This document shows, one piece after another, positions 34,687-46,780 of a stretch of DNA of 64,000 nt. The notes under the pieces are model-generated. The model was not told the DNA's origin, ran no database searches, and was given only the letters and a program-made list of their open reading frames with translations. This DNA is from Viola odorata. Taxonomy: Eukaryota > Streptophyta > Magnoliopsida > Malpighiales > Violaceae. Within the stretch, counting starts at the first letter, position 1. Each line of letters opens with the position of its first letter. The DNA lies in NCBI GenBank assembly GCA_963691705.1, contig OY829542.1, positions 49,021,002-49,085,001 of the forward strand, in the 5' to 3' direction. The position numbers were made by a program, and so were the translations under genes.

Positions 34687-36315
34687 AGCATACGAAATAA
34701 TTTTACGAAAAAGTGTGATCTGAAATCTCGGAAAGAGATGAAAATGGGCTGGGCCCAACTAAAAAAATACAAGAAAAATGGAAAATGGGATAGGAATAGT
34801 GCCTGGCCCATGAAAATTAAAAGGAAGGGTGATGGACCAAGCCCATCACCTTTGACGCATGAATAGGCCATTATGGCACTATTCATCGTCATCTTCACCA
34901 TGTCGCCGGCGCTACTGCCGGCGACCAAGGTCCGGCCACCTGTGGTCGGATCTTGAAAATCTTCATACCGGGACGCTCGTCTCCTCGACGGCTTCCCGAC
35001 CGTACGAACTTTGACTCGCAGTTTAAATCGTACCGAGTTTAATTTTGAAAAAACGACAAAACTGTTAATTATCAAAAACTAATTAATTCGCACAACCTAG
35101 CTAACGATTTTTAAAATTGAAAGCATGTATTTAATCTACATCATGCATATGAATTAATGGCACAAAAACAAGCAATTTATCTAATCCAAACCAAGCAAAA
35201 CGAATTAAAGAAGAAAATGCTTAAACGAAATGAAAGAAAAAGCTTGAAGAAAAGCTTACTGTGAAGCTTTAAACTGAGGCAATCGAAGCTCTAAGTGAGC
35301 TATCGATCAAGAGAGGGAAGAAGCAAGGTTTTCTTGCAAACTTGGTACCCATTTTTCGTTGAAGGATGGCTTGTATTTATAGCCAAAGATCGCGTGGCGT
35401 TTGGACGAGGGTGCTGCGCGTGGTGGCCGTGAGTGTGTGCTAGGGGAGCCGTGATGATGGTTGAACGGGATAGGGAGCTACGGGCTCAAGCTAGGAAGCG
35501 ACGGGAGCAGGTAATCCCGGTGGTCTGCTCCGCTGCACTCCATGCCCATTGTGCATGTGCACCATGCTAGGTAATTCAAGGGTCGTTGATCTAGTTGACT
35601 TTCCTTGGTTGACCAGATCAACGGCCATGATTAAATGGCCTTTTATCTGATTTAAATGGCCTCGAGTCGGTTCCTGCGAACAAACGTTCTGACTTTTCGA
35701 GCCGAAGGTACCGTCGCGTAGAGAAAAATACGGCGGGTTTAACCGTCTACAGTGAATGATGAGAATTTTCCGTTTAACGTGTTTATTTTCTGTTCAAAAA
35801 CGTGAAACGTTCGGACGGAAAAATAATGACGTTACGCCAAAAATTACACGAAACGCTGTAGACCGTTGTGAACGGAAAAAAAGCTAGCAACTAGTTGATG
35901 GAAAACATTTCAAATTCAAGCTATTTTCCAAGCGGACTTACTAAGGTCCAATAAAAGCTCGAACAAAAATAATAATAATAAAAAATAAAAAAACTAAAAA
36001 ATGCACTAAAATACTAAAAATCCTAAAAATCATGAGATGACCTAAAATGAAGAAAAAAACTAGCAAATGACTGCCGGATAGTTAAAGATGTGATTTTTAA
36101 GGCTAAAAATATTAATGATAATAATAATGAAAATACGTGACAAAAAATTAAAAACGCGATTTCGAAAGCTGATGATGCTAACGACAATGCTAAAATGCGA
36201 TGAAAATTTTGAAAATGCTAGCGACAGTAAATTAACTAAAAATGACAGTAAATTAAGTAAATAACAGAAATGCTAAAATTAATTTAAAAATGACGTCAAA
36301 ATTCGGGTATCAACA

Positions 36316-36330
36316 GTTGCCCCCTCTTTA
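36316..36330 (-). promoter_or_regulatory. Element C polypurine tract
   Basis: Minus strand TAAAGAGGGGGCAAC directly abuts the TG start of the 3' LTR. Confidence 0.8.
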
Positions 36331-36399
36331 CTGTCTTATCTAAGTATTTGATAAGCAGTAAAGACAATTGCCCCTACATATCCGAATTTTGGTGACACC

Positions 36400-38000
36400 G
36401 CAGGTCTTACCTCAAGATTACAGTGATGATGTCGCTCTAGGAGGAGGTAAGTTGCTACTGTCACTCTGGGAGGAGGTAGTTTGCCGATGTTGTTCGTTGA
36501 TGTCACTCTGGGAGGAGGCAGGTTGTTGCTATCACTCTGGGAGGAGGTAGTTTCATCGATGTCACTCGGGGATCAGATATGTCGTAGATGTCACTCAGGG
36601 AGGAGATATGTCGTAGATGTCACTCTAGGAGGAGGTATGCTTTAAATTCTAGTCTGGGCGAGGCTATCGCATTGCTAGATGCTGGTATGAAAAATGAGGT
36701 TGCATGTCCGTGCGAGGCTATCGCTCTTCGGACGCTGATGTGGAAATAAGAAGGAAGGTTCGTGCGAGGCTATCGCTCTCCGGATGTTGACGCGGAAATG
36801 TGAAGGAAGGTCCGTGTGAGGCTATCGCTCTACGGTTGTTGTCGTGGAAAATGTAAAGGAAGGTCCGTGTGAGGCTTATCGCTCTCCGGATGTTGTCGTG
36901 GAAATGTGAAGGAAGGTCCGTGCGAGGCTATCGCTCTCCGGATGTCGGCGTGGCAATGTGGATGAAGGTCCGTGCGAGGCTATCGCTCTCCGGATGTTGA
37001 CGTGGTAATGTGGATGAAGGTCCGTGCGAGGCTATCGCTCTCCGGATGTTGACGTGGTAATGTGAAGAAATATCCGGGTGAGGCTATCGCTCTCCGGATG
37101 TTGACGTGGTAACGTGAAGAAGGTACGTGCGAGGCTATCGCTCTTCGGACGTTGACGTGGCAATGTGAAGAAATATTCGTGCGAGGCTATCGCTCTCCGG
37201 ATGTCGACGTGGCAATGTGGATGATGGTCCGTGTGAGGCTATCGCTCTCCGGATGTTGGTGCTGAAAATGTAGTTACACGACCGTGCGAGGCTATCGCTC
37301 TCCGGATGTTGACGTGGTAATGTGAAGAAATATCCGTGCGAGGTTATCGCTCTCCGGATGTTGACGTGGTAATGTGAAGAAGGTCCGTGCGAGGCTATCG
37401 CTCTTCGGATGTTGGCGTGGTAATGTGAAGGAAGGTCCGTGCGAGGCTATCGCTCTCCGGATGTTGGTGCTGAAAATATAGTTACACGACCGTGCGAGGC
37501 GATCGCTCTCCAGACGCTGGTGCTGAAAATGTAACTACACGACCGTGCGAGGCTATCGCTCTCCAGACGCTGGTGCTGAAAGTATAGTCACTCAAGGAGG
37601 AGTTATTTAGATATGTAGAAAAGTAGTCGCTCAAGGAGGAGTATTTTTAGATAGACAGAAAAGTAGTCGCTCAAGGAGGAGTAATAATTATGCAGAAATG
37701 TAGAATTATGTAAATGAGAGTTGTAATGTACCTTCGCTCGGATATTGATTGACGGTAACATACCTTTGCTCTGATGTTGATTCGATGATTGTTTACGAAT
37801 TTTCAAGATATGGTGTGGGGACGTGACCGTATGAACCCATTGGATTTTGATGAAAATCCAAGATGGCGAGGGTTTTACAACGATGTTGTCATCGAAGACC
37901 CAATTGAGGAGTGGTGACGTTCTCCATTCGATGCTTGATTGGATTTTGACGAAAATCCAAGGCGAGGGCTTTACAACGATGTTGTCATCGAAGACCCATG
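36400..38000. repeat. Mosaic of four tandem arrays in element C
   Basis: In order: about six copies of a GTCACTCTGGGAGGAGGTA unit (36430-36640); about 18 copies of a 51-53 bp unit with GTGCGAGGCTATCGCTCTCC (36645-37590); three copies of an AGTCGCTCAAGGAGGAGTA unit (37585-37690); and two copies of an approximately 110-bp unit with GATTTTGACGAAAATCCAAG (about 37840-38000). No reading frame persists through them. Confidence 0.85.
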
Positions 38001-40300
38001 GTTGAGGGGTCACTGGAGCATATATGTATCCTACAAATCGACAGGAAGCAAACACGAAGTAGCAACAGATGGAAAAAGGAGAGAGCAATTGACCTATGTG
38101 AGAAATATCAAATATTCCTACATTTAACCCATGGCTTGCCCCCAAGTTTTTTGTTTGAAATGAAAATGATTTCTTTGTTTAAGAAAATAAATTCAAGCCC
38201 CCTTTTTTTTTTGGATAAAAATGTTCGTTCAGTTTTCGTTATATGAACATGATTGATTCAAGTCTAGATAACATCTATGTCTTGTTCAAGAAATAACGAC
38301 CTCAAGGACAAGACTTTCCCACAATTTGCCATCGTAAGCAATCCTCACCTGATATTAGTGTTTGCACTCACGCTCTAAAACAAGGCTAAGTGTTTTACGC
38401 TCATAAAGATGAAACTAACATGATACATAATTTTCAATTCGCAATGTCAATCCGAGTGAATAGACTTCAAATGAAGATGCACATGCATGGGCATTCTAAT
38501 AATCGATGGGACTTTTACGGAAAATAATGAAAGGACATAAAATGTCCGGAAGGAAGCTGGTTTTGGAAAAGATGTGCTTGATTTTTGATGAGTTGGAAGG
38601 TTTTCTGATGAGTGACGCTTTGTTGATTGGCCCTGATGAGGGCAAGGTGCGCGAGTTCTTTCGCCTTTTGCTGGGGATGCTTTCTTGACAGAGTGCATGA
38701 GCTCTTGGATCCTTGCTGTGGCTACTTTCCGGTCGGCCAAGGGCCCTTTTTCTCAACTCTTTACTAGGGAGTGTCGTCGCCGTTCTTTTTTGTGACTTAC
38801 TACTTGAGTTGGCCTTGGGCCATTTTCTTCTCGTGTCCTTACTAGGGATGCTTGCTTTGAGATTTCTCGAGTTGGCCTTGGGCCTTTTTTCTCTAGTCTT
38901 TACTGGGGAATGTTTTCTTCGAGTTTTCTCGAGTTTAGTTGTCCCCGGGCTGTGCTTGCTTCGGCTCTTCGATTGTTTGTATTCTTCGAATGTCTCTGAG
39001 CATTTCTCTTTTCTTTTCTTTTCCCTTTTTCCCTCTCTCTTTTCTTTTCTTTTTTCCTTCTCTTTTTTTTTCTTTTTTTTCTTTCTATTCCCCCCCTTTT
39101 GATTTGAAATGCAACAGAGCAGAGCAAGCACCGCCTTTGTCTTGATCTCTTCTCATTTTGGCTTAAAGCCTTGGCCTTCATTTTTGGGTATTTGGTTTTT
39201 CTTCGGTGATGGCTCTCAGCGATCTTTCGGTGACCTTTTCCGTCTACTTCGTCGTGAACTTGAACTTGGCGTGCTTTTATTTCCGACTGACAATCTTAGC
39301 TGAGACTGCTCCTTGGCTCCCGGGGTATGAGTGATAGTGAAGGTTTTGGTAGGAGTGATGGCATATGTGGTGTGAAAGAGGGAAGAAACAAAAAAATGGA
39401 GAAGATCGTAAAAGTCCCACGTCATTTTATTGCTATCCCATGTCTAACTGCACATGTACCCTGGATATTATGCGAATTCAACTAGTACCTGGTCAGGCAC
39501 TTACACTCATGAAAGGATAAGGCGCGATGGCTCGATAATGCTTACCGGGATTTGTCTGTGACTGCTTACGTCGGAGCAAACCGTGGATATAAGAGCTAAC
39601 AGACAAGATCATGTATGTTTCATATAATTTCTAATGAACGCACAAGTCATCCGTGTCGTGATAAAGTGATGAATATGCTAGAAAAAAAGTTCAAAACGTA
39701 GGATTTTTGTTTTCCCCTTTTCTTTTCTTTTTCTTTTTTCTTTTCCCCCCCTTTTTTTAGCCCAAGTTGCACATGTATAAAGAGAAAATTTTGTGAAAAC
39801 TAAGGATTTTAGCCAACATGACGCACGCACTCTTGCAATAATGTAAATAGTGGAAAAAATTGCGAATACATAAATTACGGAAACGTAAATTGCGGAAACA
39901 GAAATTGCAAAAATGTAAAAGGACAACTTCCCTGAAAAATGAGCTCTGACATTTTTTTGACATCTTCTTTTGGTCGTCACTTCACTTGCTTGCCCCCAAG
40001 TTTACAAGTCTCGTTGCACCTGAAATGCAAAACTACAGAAATGTAAATTGCGAAACCCTAATTTACAGAAACGTAAATTACGAAAGGAGAAATTGTAAAC
40101 TTAAAGGACAACTTCCTTGAAAAATGAGCTTTGACATTTTTCAACGTCTTCCTTTGGTCGTCACTTCATTCGCTTGCCCCCAAGTTTACAAATCTCATTG
40201 CATCTAAAATGACAAGGGAATTAAATAGTAAATTCACTGGAAAAGGATATCCCAAAATGTTTGAATTTTATTAACAAAAAAACCAGAAATATTAAAAGGA
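38001..40300. other. Noncoding internal region of element C
   Basis: No pol-like domain is seen. It contains a long pyrimidine-rich tract (39000-39100, T/C/A), repeated GAGTTGGCCTTGGGCC words (38810 and 38870) and an imperfect duplication of about 110 bp (39920-40030 and 40105-40210, landmark CTTGCCCCCAAGTTTACAA). The open frames are low-complexity products of these repeats. Confidence 0.6.
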
Positions 40301-40303
40301 ACA

Positions 40304-40321
40304 CGTGGGTTGCCTCCCACG
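40304..40321 (-). other. Conserved hairpin downstream of element C gag
   Basis: CGTGGG-TTGCCT-CCCACG (6-bp arms, 6-nt loop), 106 nt after the gag stop in sense orientation and followed by AAGCGCCCTT. Compared with element A, one base pair has changed from A:T to G:C on both sides. Confidence 0.6.
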
Positions 40322-40427
40322 AAGCGCCCTTGTTTATAGTCGTAGGCTCGACTATTATACAAAAAGTATTGTAGGTATCGCGATTAGATGAGTAAGCAGG
40401 ATGGGTCCCTTATAGGAGAATGATCAT

Positions 40428-42032
40428 TCAAAGGTTGGCAGGAGGAGGGTAGACGGTTGTGTTAGGTCCTTTGGCTAACCCTTCAAAGGAGATCCATCCA
40501 TTCTTGATCAAGTGGTGAACCTTTCCTCTTAGGGCGAAGCAGTTTTCTATCGTGTGACCCTGAGCTCCAGCATGGTACTCGCATCTAGCGTTATGATCGT
40601 ACCACTTCGGGTAGGGAGGTTGCAGAGGTGCCATTGGGGTGGGCACAATTTGTCCAGCCGCCAAGAGATGTTTATAAATTTCCCCCAGAGGAGCGGGAAG
40701 AGTTGGCAGTGGCCCCCGGTTCCAACGGTTACTTGGGTTATTTTGGTTGTTTGGCAGGTTATATGGAGATGGTGGAAATGGTGTAGGGTTTTGAGGAGGT
40801 GGCGAGGAAGGTGGCTCGTAGCTAGGCTGGTGAGAGGCAAAGTTGACATCTTTCTTTATGATAGGCTCTTTCTTAGGTGTTACCTCTAGTGTGGAAACAT
40901 CGATTCTCCCCGACTTGATCCCTTGTTCGACTCTGTCAACCACCATGACCATGTTAGAAAAGTTATTTGATGGATTGGATATAAGATGAGTGTAGTAGGG
41001 AGCCTTGAAGGTATCCACGAAAATGGATATGAGTTCTTTGTCATCCAAATGAGGTGAAATCCTGGAAGCTAGTTCTCTCCACCTCTAAGCATAAGTTTTC
41101 ACTGATTCTTCAGTTTTTTTCTCAAGATTTCGGAGATCAGAACGGTCTGGCGCTACCTCCAAATTGAACTTGTATTGCTTGAAGAAAGCATCCGATAAAT
41201 CTCTCCAAGTTTCGATCTTATCCCCATCCAAACTCATGTACCAGGTCAAGGCATGCTTGGCCAAACTCTCTCTGAACAGATGGATTAACATGGGCTCATT
41301 GTGTATCATATCGGACATTTTGTTGCAATAGGCCTTGAGGTGAGTTTTTGGGTACTCGATCCCAGTGTACTTCTCAAAATCTAGAATCTTGTATTTTGGA
41401 GGCATTATGATCCCCGGGACCATGCACATGGCAGCGGGACTTGTAGGGTCGAAGGGGTCTGTTCCTTCGATGACCCTGAGCCTTTCCTCTAGCAGGTTCA
41501 TTTTATCCATATTCGGTCTTTTTGTGACGAGAGCGTTTGGACCAAGGTATGGCGGGGGTTCTGTCGTGAATGATGGTTGCGTCGGATTGACAAAAGGAGG
41601 CCGACTTCCCATAGGATTGGGAATCACAACTTGAGTGGGATGGCCCTGGGGTGGGTAAAATCCCCGGGATTCCTGACGAATCAGATTTTGACCAGGGTCC
41701 AAAGTAAGGTTGACAAAGGAATGCTGTAGAGCTGTATCAACTCCTTCACCCGTGTTGGCTATAGGGTTCGGGGTGGTGGGTACAAAGACGGGATCAATCC
41801 ATTTCCATTGACCCTCAGGAACCGAAAACGATCGGGGTCCCGAAGATCCAGCGATGGCAGATGAGAAGGGTCCCATCATTTGACTAGGATCAAAACCGGG
41901 TGGGAACTCAGTGGTTGCTTCATCTCGCTCTTTTTCGCCCCAAGTGGCCTTTTCTGTAGTAACCCTTACTTGCTCTTCTAACTCTTTTATTCTAGTAGCC
42001 AATGCCTCTTCTGTCTTGGTTTGTTGGGCCAT
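40428..42032 (-). pseudogene. Element C gag, one nonsense codon
   Basis: Retrotransposon gag of Tat/Ogre type. The minus-strand start at 42032 (MAQQTKTEEALATRIKELEE) opens with a short coiled coil, then a Pro-rich spacer, a capsid region with LIHLFRESLAKHALTWYMSL and WRDLSDAFFKQYKFN, and a C-terminal zinc-binding stretch CEYHAGAQGHTIENC followed by LIKNGWISFEG. A single TAG at 41085-41087 interrupts the frame just after EESVKTYA, where the family usually has Gln (C-to-T type change). The frame is otherwise intact to 40428 (about 534 codons), so the break is recent or can be read through. Confidence 0.85.
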
Positions 42033-43502
42033 TTTTCGCCTTTGAAGCCTAGTTATGGGGGGGGAGGGGGCTCGGTGGAGTAATTCGCTTGCGAGGAGCT
42101 ATCGTGAACCTGAAAAAAGAAAATACGAAAAAGTGTAAGTACAAGTGATGGTCGATCCCGAGGCATCCACGTTGCTCATTCACTTTTCCGGCTACACTTT
42201 CACTTGATATTTTCAGGGCGGTCGGAGAGGCGCGATCTCCTAGTTGTGGATGATATGTGAAGGAAGCCTCTATTAATTCCAACGATATGGAGCAATCTGA
42301 GATGTTATCTGCGAAACCCAAATCAATAGGGGCAACCAATGCCGCCACGCTAGGAAGATCTCTTTTACACTACGCTCGCAAATGACGTAGGGCCTGATGC
42401 CTGATGAACCTATCCGAGGGGAGAGACGATGACTTATACCATGAATTGGGAGTCTTGTGATGAACAAAGAAGACCTGACCCTGACTGAGAAATGCTTAGA
42501 TGTTTTAAGCATTTGGTAGATTTTTTTGGAGTTTTGATGAGACGATTGTGTTTATCCCGGAGGGATTTTCTCTTTTTGCAATGGTCTTTTGAGTGGTATC
42601 GGATGGACAATGGATATGGAAAGTTTGAAGGCGATTTAATAAATATCCGAAAAATATACGACTTTATTAAACGTGTTTACAAGATGTAGTAAACTAGCCA
42701 ACTACCTAAATTCATCAAAAATGGCTAGACCAGATTAGGGGTCCTAACTACATGAAAAGAAAAGGTTTGCCGATGTCTGAGTCCTTAGGTGAAGGTGTCA
42801 ACCCTAAGAGTCAGAATTCTCTTGCTCCTGCCAAAGGTATTCCATTGAAGCCATCTCCCCTCTCTGTATTTCTATCTCGGCCTCTAAAGCTGCAATCCGG
42901 CTCTACAGTGCCTGATCGTTGAAACTTCGTTCCCCGAAAATATCAAGTGAAAGTAGTGTAAGTGCCGACATATCGAATGAGCAAAAACGGGTCCTGTGGG
43001 ACAAAAATAAAATTTTAAATGCAAAGCAACCTGCACGTGTAAGAAAATTTACAGTTCGTATAACAGAAAATTTATGAAAAAATGGGAATCATGGTACCAA
43101 GATGAATAGAGCCACGACAAAGCAGGTATAATCATGATGCACGTGCTAGGGCTCTGATTCTGACATTTCTAACTGGCTTGAATGGTTCCCGGATGATACC
43201 ATGAAAAGGTCCCTAAAGTGTCGTCCAGTGTCCTGATTCCTTGCGAAATCGTGGAACCTTTCGACTGGATTTAGGGGTTCATCCGAGTTGGGATTGGTGA
43301 ACACTACCTAGGGCATGTGTCCTAGGGCGTCACTACTACCCTCCTAATTTGGTAATTGTCCCCTGGGTGTAGGGCGCTATGAAATGCATATGACAATTGA
43401 TAAAGCAAATAAATGAACAGACCAGCAATTGATCAAAGCAAATAAATAAATAAACAAATAAAACACCTCTCTAAAAAGATAAAATCGGCTCCAACCCTAA
43501 AG
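42033..43502 (-). other. Element C leader between PBS and gag
   Basis: About 1.5 kb of untranslated leader. Minus-strand frames at 42049-42348 and 42273-42512 are open but show no family motif. A long leader or an extra ORF before gag is known in some Ogre-type elements; nothing firm can be said here. Confidence 0.45.
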
Positions 43503-43520
43503 TCCCCAGTGAAGTCGCCA
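43503..43520 (-). promoter_or_regulatory. Element C primer binding site
   Basis: Minus strand TGGCGACTTCACTGGGGA, 3 nt from the LTR. The TGG start and position fit a PBS. The tRNA is uncertain; an Arg-type primer is reported for Ogre elements, but I could not verify complementarity. Confidence 0.7.
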
Positions 43521-43523
43521 AAC

Positions 43524-46500
43524 TGTAGCGCCCCGAAAATTTAAAAATCCGCGAGTGTGCAACGAAATTTGAGACCTTACAATGCTCAGCGTAAACAGAC
43601 GCCTCGCAACATGCAATGAAGTCGCCACCCTAATTTGGTTGCTAGGTTTAGGGAACCTTAATCGTCATGGCATAAGAAATATAATAAGTAAAAAACTAAA
43701 GGCACAAAAAAGGGGTCTGGACCCCAGACAAAGGTTCGGGGTCGTATTATGGTCTCGGGAAGGTGTTAGGCACCCGAGTCACATCCGAAAATGGTTACCG
43801 GTTGATGAGAGAGGTGTTTGATAAAATACATTTTGAAAAAGGGGACCCTCAGAGGAATCGTCACTTTAGTCTTTTCTATGATCGTGACAGTTCAGGAATA
43901 ATAAAAAGATCTTTTGGACGGGGTTACCGTTTATCAAGACCGATCGATTATCCCTGACCGTAACATGATGGGACTGAATTTTCTTCAAGACTGAATGAGT
44001 GCCCTCTTATTTCATCATCGGGCCATGCATGATTAAATTAATTACTACGTGATTTTATCATGGATAGCTTTAGCAGAGTACAGATTAAATGAAAGGCTTT
44101 TGAAATGATAAACTAATTTGGGATCGAAAGTCCCCATGTACATGCAGTCAATATAAACGAGAATTTAAAATCATATGAGCATGGCATTTTAAGCAAGTCT
44201 TTAAACACGTTGTTCATGTGGGTTGATTTTAATTCTAGCAGTTCTATATATCATGCATACAATTGATATTTGCAGAAAGCATCGAATAAATAAAAAGGAA
44301 TCGAAAGGCGTACTTTCGAGCGAAGTTTGAAATTAAAACCTACAAAAATGAGAGTGTTAGCGATAGCTCGAGAAATAAATAAACAATTTTATCAGTGCAA
44401 AAATTTAAATGACAGTTGATTGTATGCGAGAAATGATGGATTTAACGCATACGAGAATTAAATGCAGAGTTGATTGCATGCGAGAAATGATGGATTTAAC
44501 GCATACGAAAATTAAATGCTGAGTTGATTGCACGCGAGAAATGATGGATTTGACGCATACGAAAATTAAATGCTGAGTTGATTGCATGCGAAAAATGATT
44601 GATTTGACGCATACGAAAATTAAATGTTGTTGATTGCATGCGAAAAATGATTGATTTTACGCATATGAAAATTAAATGCTGGGTTGATTGCATGCGAGAA
44701 ATGATTGATTTGACGCATACGAGATTTAAATGATGACATGATTGCATGCGAGAAATGATTTATTTAACGCATATGAGATTTAAATGATGACATGATTGCA
44801 TGTGAGAAATGATTCATTTAACGCATACGAGATTTAAATGCTGACATGATGGCATGCGAGAAATAATTTATTTGACGCTTACGAAAATTAAATGATTGTT
44901 GATTGCATGCAAAAAAATGATTGATTTTACGCATACGAGATTTAAATGATGACATGATTGCATGCGAGAAATGATTCATTTAACGCATACGATATTTAAA
45001 TGATGACATGATTGCATGCGAGAAATGATTTATTTGACGCATACGAAAATTAAATGATGACATGATTGCATGCGAGAAATGATTTATTTAACGCATACGA
45101 AAATTAAATGTTGTTTTGATAAGTGTAGAAAAATTAAATGTAGTTGACGATTACAGGGAATTAAAACAATTGATAGTACGAAAAATAATCATACGAAGCA
45201 TACGAAATAATTTTACGAAAAAGTGTGATCCGAAATCTCGGAAAGAGATGAAAATGGCTTGGGCCCAACTAAAAAAAAGCAAGAAAAATGAAAAATGCCC
45301 CAGGAATAGTGCCTGGCCCATGAAAATTAAAAGGAAGGGTGATGGGCCAAGCCCATCATCTTTGACGCATGAATAGGCCATTATGGCACTATTCATCGTC
45401 ATCTTCACCACGTCGCCGGCGCTACTGCCGGCGACCAAGGTCTGGCCACCCGTGGTCGGATCTTGAAAATCTTCGTACCGGGACGCTCGTCTCCTCGACG
45501 GCTTCCCGACCGTACGAACTTTGACTCGCAGTTTAAATCGTACAGAGTTTAATTTTGAAAAAACGACAAAACTGTTAATTATCAAAAACTAATTAATTCG
45601 CACAACCTAGCTAACGATTTTTAAAATTGAAAGCATGTATTTAATCTACATCATGCACATGAATTAATGGCACAAAAACGAATTAAAGAAGAAAATGCTT
45701 AAACGGAACGAAAGAAAAAGCTTGAAGAAAAGCTTACTGTGAAGCTTTAAACTGAGGCAATCGAAGCTCTAAGTGAGCTATCGATCAAGAGAGGGAAGAA
45801 GCAAGGTTTTCTTGCAAACTTGGTACCCATTTTTCGTTGAAGGATGGCTTGTATTTATAGCCAAAGATCGCGTGGCGTTTGGACGAGGGTGCTACGCGTG
45901 GTGGCCGTGAGCGTGCGCTGGCGGGGCTAGGGTAGCCGTGACGATGGCTGGACGGGATAGGGAGCTACGGGCTCGAGCTAGGAAGCGACGGGAGCAGGTA
46001 ATCCCGGTGGTCTGCTCCGCTGCACTCCACGCCCACTGTGCATGTGCACCATGCTAGGTAATTCAAGGGCCGTTGATCTAGTTGACTTTCCTTGGTTGAC
46101 CAGATCAACGGCCATGATTAAATATCCTTTTATATGATCTAAATGGCCTCGAGCCGATTCCTACGAACAAACGTTCTGACTTTTTGAGCCGAAGGTACCG
46201 TCGCGTAGAGAAAAATACGACGGGTTTAACCGTCTACAGCGAATGATGAGAATTTTTCGTTTAACATGTTTATTTTCTCGTTCAAAAATGTGAAACGTTC
46301 GGACGGAAAAATAATGACGTTACGCCGAAAATTACACGAAACGATGTAGACCGTTGTGAACGGAAAAAAGCTAGCAACTAGTTGATGGAAAACATTTCAA
46401 ATTCAAGCTATTGTCCGAGCGGACTTACTCGGGTCCAATAAAAGCTTGAACAAAAATAATAATAATAAAAAATAAAAATACTAAAAAATGCACTAAAATA

Positions 46501-46780
46501 CTAAAAATCCTAAAAATCATGAGATGACCTAAAATGAAGAAATAAACTAGCAAATGATTGCCGGATAGTAAAGATGTGATTTTTAAGGCTAAAAATATTA
46601 ATGATAATAATAATGAAAATACGTGACAAAAAATTAAAAACGCGATTTCGAAAGCTGATGATGCTAACGACGATGCTAAAATGCGATGAAAATTTTAAAA
46701 ATGCTAGCGACAGTAAATTAAGTAAATAACAGAAATGCTAAAATTAATTTAAAAATGGCTTCAAAATTCGGGTATCAACA
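43524..46780 (-). repeat. Element C 5' LTR (right)
   Basis: 3257 bp, TGTAGCGCC ... GTATCAACA. The minus-strand TATA box TATAAATA is at 45852-45859. It lacks element D and the 0.5-kb block present in the left LTR. Confidence 0.88.
44400..45115. repeat. 54-bp minisatellite in right LTR of C
   Basis: About 13 copies of the same 54-bp unit as in the left LTR, in a partly different variant order, so the arrays have changed in copy number since insertion. Confidence 0.88.

Larger units (their letters stand above)
30556..36315 (-). repeat. Element C 3' LTR (left), containing solo LTR D
   Basis: Matches 43524-46780, with an insertion of D at 32921-34686 and an extra block of about 0.5 kb (about 32370-32885) of diverged GATATTTGCRGAAAATAAA repeats missing from the right LTR. 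A minus-strand TATA box, TATAAATA, lies at 35374-35381. Confidence 0.85.
30556..46780 (-). mobile_element. Element C: gag-only Tat/Ogre-like LTR retrotransposon
   Basis: Minus orientation. LTRs are 30556-36315 (inflated by element D and a 0.5-kb repeat block) and 43524-46780 (3257 bp), starting TGTAGCGCC (left copy mutated to TATCGCTCC) and ending TCAACA. The target duplication is CTGTC (30551-30555 and 46781-46785). PBS at 43503-43520 and PPT at 36316-36330 fix the orientation. The only recognisable coding region is gag (40428-42032). The 4.1 kb from gag to PPT hold tandem arrays and no protease, RT or integrase, so the element would depend on a partner. The organisation resembles plant TR-GAG type elements. 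Confidence 0.85.

Noticed and set aside
38496..39131. Lys/Glu-rich 211-codon open frame on the minus strand
   Set aside because: It is produced by a pyrimidine-rich low-complexity tract and short repeats inside element C, has no family motif, and frames on the other strand are equally open.
39820..40110. AAATTGCGGAAACGTAAA repeats as a regulatory array
   Set aside because: They are part of the AT-rich repeat background of element C, like the related words in its left LTR; no further structure seen.
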